Virus record (IMG/VR): IMGVR_UViG_3300025120_012119
Coordinates: 1 to 57,230 of that record
Direction: 5' to 3' (one strand)
DNA length: 57,230 nucleotides
Source of the DNA: a virus
In this document: positions 52,748 to 57,230 of the stretch, one piece after another
Numbering within the stretch: the stretch's first letter is position 1
Layout of the letters: the number at the start of each line of letters is the position of its first letter
Notes under the pieces: generated by a model
Seen by the model: the letters and a program-made list of their open reading frames with translations, nothing else
What the model was told of the DNA's origin: nothing
Database searches by the model: none
Program-made: the position numbers and the translations under genes

Positions 52748-53005
52748 ATGAACAAAGGAATTTTATATTTTAGTGCTCCTTGGTGTGGACCTTGTAAAGC
52801 ACTTTCCCCACAGATGGAAGAAATCGCAAAATCTGGCATCCCAGTTAAAAAAATTAATATTGATTATGATGCTGAATTTCCAGCAAAATACAGTGTTAAA
52901 AGTATCCCAACTGTTATCTTATGTGATTTAAATGGGACTGAAATTAAAAGGCATGTTGGTGCTTTTGATGGTATAACAGCTATAAAAAATTGGTATAATG
53001 GGTAA
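52748..53005 (+). CDS. Thioredoxin
   Basis: An 85-residue thioredoxin with the canonical active site WCGPC at residues 12-16 (YFSAPWCGPCKALS), and the cis-proline loop SIPTVILCDLNGTEIKRHVG. It is short because the usual first helix and strand are trimmed. As a cytoplasmic reductant it could regenerate the phage ribonucleotide reductase or act in redox steps of the host. It overlaps the QueD gene by 8 nt, placing it in the modification operon. Confidence 0.85.
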   Translation: MNKGILYFSAPWCGPCKALSPQMEEIAKSGIPVKKINIDYDAEFPAKYSVKSIPTVILCDLNGTEIKRHVGAFDGITAIKNWYNG

Positions 53006-53462
53006 ATTTCAATCAAGCAAAGTGTTTGATGGGTTTTCTACTGTTTTTCGTCAATGGAAAGCTGAGGATACTCATTGTAGGTTTTTACACGGTTATGGAA
53101 TTAGTTTTAAAGTATATTTTGAAGGAGAACTAGATCATAGAAATTGGGTTTGGGATTTTGGAGGAATGAAAAGAGCTAAAAATAAAATTGATGGTAAATC
53201 TCCTAAAGAATGGATGGATTATATGTTTGACCATACAGTAGTTATAGCTGAAGATGACCCAGGTATTAAAGGTTTTGAAACTATGGATAAATTAGGAGTA
53301 ATTCAATTAAGAATAATTCCAGCAACTGGTGCAGAGAAATTTGCTGAGTATATTTATGGTAACATAAATAAATTTGTTAAAGCTGAAACTGATAATAGGG
53401 TCAGAGTTACTAAAGTTAAGTTTATGGAACATGGTAAAAATGCTGCTTACTACAGCGAATAG
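52998..53462 (+). CDS. queD: QueD-like 6-carboxytetrahydropterin synthase, altered metal site
   Basis: A 154-residue tetrahydropterin synthase homologue: FDGFSTVFRQWKAEDTHCRF, LHGYGISFKVYFEGELD, NWVWDFGGMKRAK, a DHT motif (MFDHTVVIAEDD) and PATGAEKFAEYIY with the conserved Glu. Compared with typical QueD, the first zinc histidine (AHR) reads VFR and the HGH pair reads HGY; the THC and LHG residues remain. Metal coordination must therefore differ, perhaps using the nearby His/Cys. It feeds CPH4 to QueE, encoded next. Confidence 0.8.
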   Translation: MGKFQSSKVFDGFSTVFRQWKAEDTHCRFLHGYGISFKVYFEGELDHRNWVWDFGGMKRAKNKIDGKSPKEWMDYMFDHTVVIAEDDPGIKGFETMDKLGVIQLRIIPATGAEKFAEYIYGNINKFVKAETDNRVRVTKVKFMEHGKNAAYYSE

Positions 53463-53505
53463 AAGAATAACAGTGAATGAAAAACCACTTAAAAAAATTA
53501 ACAAT

Positions 53506-54288
53506 ATGCACAAACAATTAAAAAGAATCGAGGATTATAATAAAATCCTCCCAGTTTTAGAAGTATACACAGCCGTACAATCAGAAGGTAGTAGACAAGG
53601 ATACCCAACAATAGTAGTTAGAACAACAGGTTGTACTCACAGATGTTATTTTGGTGAAGGAGGATGGTGTGATTCATGGTACACAAGCATTCATCCAGAA
53701 AAAGGTACATATTCATTTCAGGATATAATAGATACTTATGATCAACACCCTCACATAAAAGAAATGATGTTAACAGGAGGTTCACCTACTATGCATCCTA
53801 AACTAGTAAATGAATTAACTCATTTTGCTCATGAAAGAAACATTTTTATTACTATTGAAACTGAGGGATCTCATTTCCTCCCTACTGATTATCCCATTAA
53901 TCTTCTTAGCATTTCTCCTAAGTTCAGTAATAGCGTTCCCGTTTTGGGTGCTGTTACTCCTCAAGGAAAAGATGTGGACGAAAAAATGATAAAAACACAT
54001 AATAGATTAAGATTAAATTATGAAGCAATAAAACAATCTATTGAATATCATTCTGATTACCACATTAAACCTGTATTGGATAAGAATTTATCTATGATAG
54101 AAGAGGTAGAAACATTTATAAAAGAATGTAGTATACCAGATAATAAAGTTTGGGCTATGCCTGCTGGAGATACTAGGGAATCTTTAATGGAATCATACCC
54201 TGAAGTAATGAATTTTGTAAGAGATAGGGGATGGAGATTTACAGGTAGATCTCATATTATGGCTTTTGATACTGAACGTTGTGTCTAA
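53506..54288 (+). CDS. queE: QueE-like 7-carboxy-7-deazaguanine synthase (radical SAM)
   Basis: Translation most likely starts at 53506 (MHKQLKRIEDYNK) behind the A-rich stretch TTAAAAAAATTAACAAT; a longer frame from 53374 overlaps queD heavily. The 260-residue protein has EVYTAVQSEGSRQGYPTIVV, then RTTGCTHRCYFGEGGWCDSW, giving a Cx3Cx7C cluster instead of Cx3Cx2C, and later MMLTGGSPTMHPKL, ITIETEGSHF and LLSISPKFS, all fitting QueE. The widened third cysteine spacing is also known in some QueE variants. It forms the pyrrolopyrimidine ring from CPH4 in the deazaguanine pathway. Confidence 0.85.
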   Translation: MHKQLKRIEDYNKILPVLEVYTAVQSEGSRQGYPTIVVRTTGCTHRCYFGEGGWCDSWYTSIHPEKGTYSFQDIIDTYDQHPHIKEMMLTGGSPTMHPKLVNELTHFAHERNIFITIETEGSHFLPTDYPINLLSISPKFSNSVPVLGAVTPQGKDVDEKMIKTHNRLRLNYEAIKQSIEYHSDYHIKPVLDKNLSMIEEVETFIKECSIPDNKVWAMPAGDTRESLMESYPEVMNFVRDRGWRFTGRSHIMAFDTERCV

Positions 54289-54415
54289 AGAAGAAGCACT
54301 AGAAACCCTAGAAGAAATAGCTGAAAACGTAAGTGTTTGTTGTGCTATAACTATGGAGCCTGATGAAGTATTAGTATTAATTGATAAATTAAAAGAATAT
54401 TTAGAAAATGTATAA
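54281..54415 (+). CDS. 44-residue acidic ORF with GTG start
   Basis: A GTG at 54281, inside the last codons of queE, opens a 44-codon frame to TAA at 54413-54415 (SKEEALETLEEIAENVSVCC, then MEPDEVLVLIDKLKEYLENV). It overlaps the next gene's ATG by 8 nt. Strong helical and acidic composition and tight overlap with both neighbours support a real small gene. An internal ATG would give a shorter product. The function is unknown. Confidence 0.5.
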   Translation: MSKEEALETLEEIAENVSVCCAITMEPDEVLVLIDKLKEYLENV

Positions 54416-54746
54416 ATATAACGCAAAATTAGATAGAGTAGTTGATGGTGATACTGTTGATGCCCTTGTAGATTTAGGATTTGACACTTGGAAAAAAGTA
54501 AGAATTAGAATGCATGGGATGAATGCACCAGAATCCAGAACTAGAGATTTAGAAGAAAAAAAATTAGGATTAGCTGCTAAAGCAAGGCTTATAGAATTAT
54601 TAGGTGATGGTGATTTTATTTTACAATCTCATGGGGTAGGAAAATATGGAAGATGTTTAGGTACTTTATGGATAGGAGATAATGATATAAATAAAACATT
54701 AATAACCGAAGGTCATGCAACAGAATACCACGGTGGAAAAAGATAA
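54408..54746 (+). CDS. Staphylococcal-nuclease-like (SNase) protein
   Basis: A 112-residue SNase-fold protein: KLDRVVDGDTVDALVDLGFD, RIRMHGMNAPESRTRDLEEK, and KYGRCLGTLWIGDNDINKTL, with the calcium/phosphate-binding Asp, Arg and Glu positions in place. No signal peptide is present, so it acts in the cytoplasm. A role in host DNA breakdown or DNA repair is plausible in an early operon that also modifies the phage's own guanines. It overlaps the preceding small ORF. Confidence 0.8.
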   Translation: MYKYNAKLDRVVDGDTVDALVDLGFDTWKKVRIRMHGMNAPESRTRDLEEKKLGLAAKARLIELLGDGDFILQSHGVGKYGRCLGTLWIGDNDINKTLITEGHATEYHGGKR

Positions 54747-54748
54747 AT

Positions 54749-54817
54749 ATGAGATATTTTAGAACATTAAGATATAGGTGGCAAAAATACAGACGCAAGA
54801 GTGTTTGGGATTTGTAA
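54749..54817 (+). CDS. 22-residue basic peptide ORF
   Basis: ATG at 54749, 2 nt after the nuclease stop, opens a short frame reading MRYFRTLRYRWQKYRRKSVW then DL and stop. It is extremely basic and aromatic. Position and composition suggest a real micro-ORF, but such short frames can be accidental. A candidate promoter element overlaps its 3' end. Confidence 0.35.
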   Translation: MRYFRTLRYRWQKYRRKSVWDL

Positions 54818-54832
54818 TAAAATTAATAATTA
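54804..54832 (+). promoter_or_regulatory. Weak candidate promoter (TTTG-N19-TAATTA)
   Basis: TTTG at 54804-54807 and TAATTA at 54827-54832, followed by AAATAAAAAGTTATG at the next start. The downstream box departs from TATATT, so this is tentative. Confidence 0.3.
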
Positions 54833-54844
54833 AAATAAAAAGTT

Positions 54845-55261
54845 ATGTTAAAAATAGATAATAAAATTCATCTTTACTGGAATGATATAGAATTACTAAC
54901 AGATAAGTTATGTGAAGAAATTATAAAAATACCAAATGTAACTCACATATCAGGTTTATCTAGAGGTGGATTAATACCTGCAGTAATGGTTTCACATAAA
55001 TTAAACCTTCCCTATACAGATAAAATATTATGGTCAGATGATAAAGTAATAAGAAATACTTTACTTATTGATGATATTTGTGATAGTGGAGAAACATTAC
55101 TTAACCATGAAGCAGCTATAACAGCTGTTTTACATCATAAACCACATACATCAAAATTTACACCTACAGCTTATGCCCAAAGATTTGAAGGAGATGAATG
55201 GATTATATATCCTTGGGAAAGAAAAGATTCAAAAGCTATTCAAGATTATAAATTACCATAA
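54845..55261 (+). CDS. Phosphoribosyltransferase
   Basis: A 138-residue type I PRTase: THISGLSRGGLIPAVMVSHK near the start, the PRPP-binding loop LLIDDICDSGETL, and a purine-side C-terminus (IYPWERKDSK) resembling xanthine/guanine PRTases. It could salvage purine bases during infection or, speculatively, handle 7-deazaguanine bases released from nucleotides. It starts behind the AATAAAAAGTTATG leader. A late-type promoter box follows its stop. Confidence 0.8.
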   Translation: MLKIDNKIHLYWNDIELLTDKLCEEIIKIPNVTHISGLSRGGLIPAVMVSHKLNLPYTDKILWSDDKVIRNTLLIDDICDSGETLLNHEAAITAVLHHKPHTSKFTPTAYAQRFEGDEWIIYPWERKDSKAIQDYKLP

Positions 55262-55271
55262 TATTTATAAT
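55262..55271 (+). promoter_or_regulatory. Candidate late promoter box (TATTTATAAT)
   Basis: TATTTATAAT followed by TAAAACATT, only 9 nt before an ATG, so transcripts would have almost no leader. Confidence 0.5.
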
Positions 55272-55280
55272 TAAAACATT

Positions 55281-55439
55281 ATGGTATATTTTTGCAATAT
55301 GGATTATGACTCTGATTCTGATAAATGGTGGATTGACGCTTTTTATAATTGGCCTTCTTATGAAACTACTAGAACTTGGTATGATACTAAAGCAGATGCT
55401 TATGTTTTTTATAATTCAATAGTAAATAATACCCCCTAA
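55281..55439 (+). CDS. 52-residue aromatic acidic ORF
   Basis: ATG at 55281 opens a 52-codon frame (MVYFCNMDYDSDSDKWWIDA, then FYNWPSYETTRTWYDTKADA) ending at TAA 55437-55439, 1 nt before the next ATG. The box TATTTATAAT lies 9 nt upstream. It is rich in Trp, Tyr and Asp. Close coupling to the LamG-like gene suggests a shared role, perhaps as an accessory to that protein. No family was recognised. Confidence 0.55.
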   Translation: MVYFCNMDYDSDSDKWWIDAFYNWPSYETTRTWYDTKADAYVFYNSIVNNTP

Positions 55440-55440
55440 T

Positions 55441-56490
55441 ATGTCAGATCCAATTAAATACGCAGAAGAATTACCAGATAATGCTGTTTTAAAAACCACA
55501 ACAGCCGCAGGAGTATCAAACGTAAACTATGGTCCTACTTCAACAACAGGTTGGTATAATGGTTTAAGAACAACTGGGTATACTATTGCAAAAGGAGTAG
55601 AGGGAGCCTCACCTCATATTTATTCCCCTGCAGATGATGCTGGGGTTATTCAATTTTGTAATACAACAATATCACCATCCCCGTCATCAACAATCACTAC
55701 AATAGATGAAGCTTTAGATTATATTTCTACTACTGATTATATGATTTTTCATGGAACAGATAATATAGATAATTTTCCTGTAGGTTTACCTATGGATGGG
55801 TTATCATCTTACTTAGACGCACAAATCGACGTTAGTGCAGGGACAACAGGTGAATGGAAAGATGTAAGTGGAAATGGTTTATGTTTTTATATATATGGTA
55901 CTCAACTAACCAGAACTTCTTTAGGAGGATATACAGGTTTTCAATTTAATAACTCAGGATATTATCAATGTAATGATAAGTATGGTGCTGTTAATATAGG
56001 AGGAGATTGTACTATAGTTATGTGGGTTTGGTGTACTAATATCACAGAAAGGGATACTATTTTTGAAAAAGCAGGAAATGGAGGCACTTCATACCAATGT
56101 TCAGTAGCTATTACTTGGGAAACAAATCAAGCATTTTCTTATTACTCAAGAAAAACTGATGCTTATGATCATGCAGGTACATCAGCTTGTGATACTAATG
56201 GTGGTGAAGGTGCTTGGACTATGATGGCTATTAAAATGAGTACAGGTTTAACTTCAACCGCAAGAACTGGATTTTACTCTAAAAATGGAGCTAATTGGAC
56301 TGCTAATTACAATTCAAGGAGTAACACAGCATTAGTTAGAGGACAACAAATTAGAGTTGGATATGGTTATGCTGGCCCCGTAGAAGGATCAAATGGTATT
56401 GGAGCTTTATTAACATATAATAAAATGCTTTCTAATACTGAAATAGATGAGGTTTATGATGCTATGAAAGGAAGATATGGACTAAGTTAA
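55441..56490 (+). CDS. LamG / concanavalin-A-like structural protein
   Basis: A 349-residue protein. The N-terminal ~115 residues are a small unassigned domain. From ~120 the sequence follows the LamG/ConA-like jelly roll: LSSYLDAQIDVSAGTTGEWK, DVSGNGLCFYIYG, GGDCTIVMWVWCTNITERDT, AWTMMAIKMSTG and YNKMLSNTEIDEVYDAMKGR. Such domains occur in phage head decoration and tail fibres and bind glycans. It has a late-type box through its partner ORF, unlike the early genes around it. No signal peptide is present, consistent with a virion protein. Confidence 0.7.
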   Translation: MSDPIKYAEELPDNAVLKTTTAAGVSNVNYGPTSTTGWYNGLRTTGYTIAKGVEGASPHIYSPADDAGVIQFCNTTISPSPSSTITTIDEALDYISTTDYMIFHGTDNIDNFPVGLPMDGLSSYLDAQIDVSAGTTGEWKDVSGNGLCFYIYGTQLTRTSLGGYTGFQFNNSGYYQCNDKYGAVNIGGDCTIVMWVWCTNITERDTIFEKAGNGGTSYQCSVAITWETNQAFSYYSRKTDAYDHAGTSACDTNGGEGAWTMMAIKMSTGLTSTARTGFYSKNGANWTANYNSRSNTALVRGQQIRVGYGYAGPVEGSNGIGALLTYNKMLSNTEIDEVYDAMKGRYGLS

Positions 56491-56495
56491 TTTAG

Positions 56496-56525
56496 TTTGG
56501 ATATCCTTAAATTAATTCGTATATT
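56496..56525 (+). promoter_or_regulatory. Candidate early/middle promoter (TTTG-N20-TATATT)
   Basis: TTTG at 56496-56499 and TATATT at 56520-56525 upstream of the GTP cyclohydrolase gene, whose leader also carries AATAAAAAGTTAT. Confidence 0.6.
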
Positions 56526-56548
56526 AATAATAATAAAAAGTTATAAAA

Positions 56549-57230
56549 ATGGCTAAAAAACAAGACAAAGAAGTTCATGAAAAATTAGAAGTTGTACAAA
56601 AGGGTTTTGCAAATGGAGTTGCAACTAACTTTCCTTTAAATGATAAGCAAAAGGAAGAAATGATAAAAAAAGCTACTAAAGCATATGGAGAATTTTTAAC
56701 TGCATTAGATTGTGATTGGGAAAATGATCCTAATTCAAACGATACACCTAGAAGAGTAGCTAAAGCATATGTAAATGATTTATGGGCAGGTAGATATACT
56801 GCCATGTCACCAATTACATCATTTCCAAGTGATGGTTATGATGGTATTATTATTGAAAGAAATATTCCACTAACATCAATGTGTTCTCACCATCACCAAA
56901 CAATCGGGGGTGTTGTTCATATAGGTTATATAGCTGGAGATGAGGGTCAAGTAATTGGTTTATCTAAATTAAATAGAATAGTCGAATTATTTGGTCGTAG
57001 AGGAGCCATCCAAGAACAATTAACATCAGCTATTCACAATGCTGTAGATAAAATTACTGATGGAAATAGAGGTGTTATAATAACTATAGTTGCAACACAT
57101 AACTGTGTAAGCTGTAGAGGTGTTAAACATGGTGGGGCTTCAATGGTTACTACTAAAGCATCAGGAGTATTTAGACAAAATACTAATTTAGCAAGAAAAG
57201 AATTTTTTGATTCAATTAAAATTAATAATG
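56549..57230 (+). CDS. folE: GTP cyclohydrolase I (FolE), 3'-truncated by window edge
   Basis: The ATG at 56549 follows AATAAAAAGTTATAAAA. 227 residues are visible without a stop, close to the full family length. Zinc-site residues C112 and H115 (MCSHHHQTIGG) and C189 in NCVSCRGVKHGGASM are in place, with GLSKLNRIVELFGRR between. It converts GTP to dihydroneopterin triphosphate, the first step of deazaguanine synthesis, feeding QueD. This gene and queC/D/E supply the pathway up to preQ0 or its carboxy precursor. It has its own early-type promoter. Confidence 0.93.
   Translation, partial: MAKKQDKEVHEKLEVVQKGFANGVATNFPLNDKQKEEMIKKATKAYGEFLTALDCDWENDPNSNDTPRRVAKAYVNDLWAGRYTAMSPITSFPSDGYDGIIIERNIPLTSMCSHHHQTIGGVVHIGYIAGDEGQVIGLSKLNRIVELFGRRGAIQEQLTSAIHNAVDKITDGNRGVIITIVATHNCVSCRGVKHGGASMVTTKASGVFRQNTNLARKEFFDSIKINN

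Noticed and set aside
53374-53505. Longer QueE start at 53374
   Set aside because: It would overlap queD by ~90 nt and add residues unlike QueE; the ATG at 53506 follows an A-rich leader and begins directly before the family core.
1-57230. tRNA genes or integration functions
   Set aside because: No cloverleaf-like sequence, integrase or attachment-type repeat was recognised by eye; a tRNA scan would be needed to exclude divergent tRNAs.

Overview
The window is a strictly one-directional block (every supported gene is on the + strand) from an AT-rich, T4-like contractile-tailed phage. It holds a tail sheath, tail tube, gp26-like protein, tape measure and baseplate genes, then a T4-style replication set (gp32-like SSB, UvsX-like recombinase, RNase H-type 5' nuclease, gp41-like helicase) and a class I ribonucleotide reductase. 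Several things point to a Bacteroidota (probably marine flavobacterial) host: a phage gene ending in a type IX secretion (Por/T9SS) C-terminal sorting domain, start codons preceded by A-rich leaders rather than Shine-Dalgarno sequences, and promoter-like TTTG-N19/20-TATATT elements resembling the Bacteroidota -33/-7 promoter. No integrase, tRNA, CRISPR or IS element was seen.

Layout. (1) 1-11467: adhesion and fibre genes, including a 5'-truncated fibre gene and a 2542-residue collagen-like protein dominated by Gly/Ser/Thr. (2) 11542-17947: a sugar cassette of four glycosyltransferases and an FkbM-type methyltransferase; the last gene resembles the TibC/AAH autotransporter heptosyltransferases, so the cassette may glycosylate the neighbouring fibre. 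(3) 17974-32878: tail and baseplate genes, including a gp26-like gene with a convincing -1 ribosomal frameshift signal just before the tape measure gene. (4) 32926-41809: replication and dNTP synthesis, with a short family-A DNA polymerase where a T4-like phage would normally have a family-B enzyme. (5) 41864-48877: an envelope and lysis module with a lipoprotein, small holin-like proteins, the T9SS cargo protein, an outer-membrane barrel candidate, a secreted thioredoxin-fold protein lacking its cysteines, and an amidase endolysin. (6) 48932-57230: an early/middle region centred on 7-deazaguanine synthesis (FolE, QueD, QueE, QueC) plus a DpdA/TGT-like protein, which together predict guanine-modified phage DNA. 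It also carries a nuclease, a phosphoribosyltransferase, a thioredoxin and small proteins. A short late-type island encoding a LamG-like protein interrupts this region.

Two promoter classes can be read by eye. TATTTATAAT-type boxes lie 9-60 nt upstream of structural and lysis genes (candidate late promoters). TTTG-N19/20-TATATT elements lie upstream of replication and modification genes (candidate host-sigma early/middle promoters). Two clear intrinsic terminators follow the tail tube gene and the first small membrane-protein gene. All assignments come from reading the sequence and recalled family features; no database search was run.
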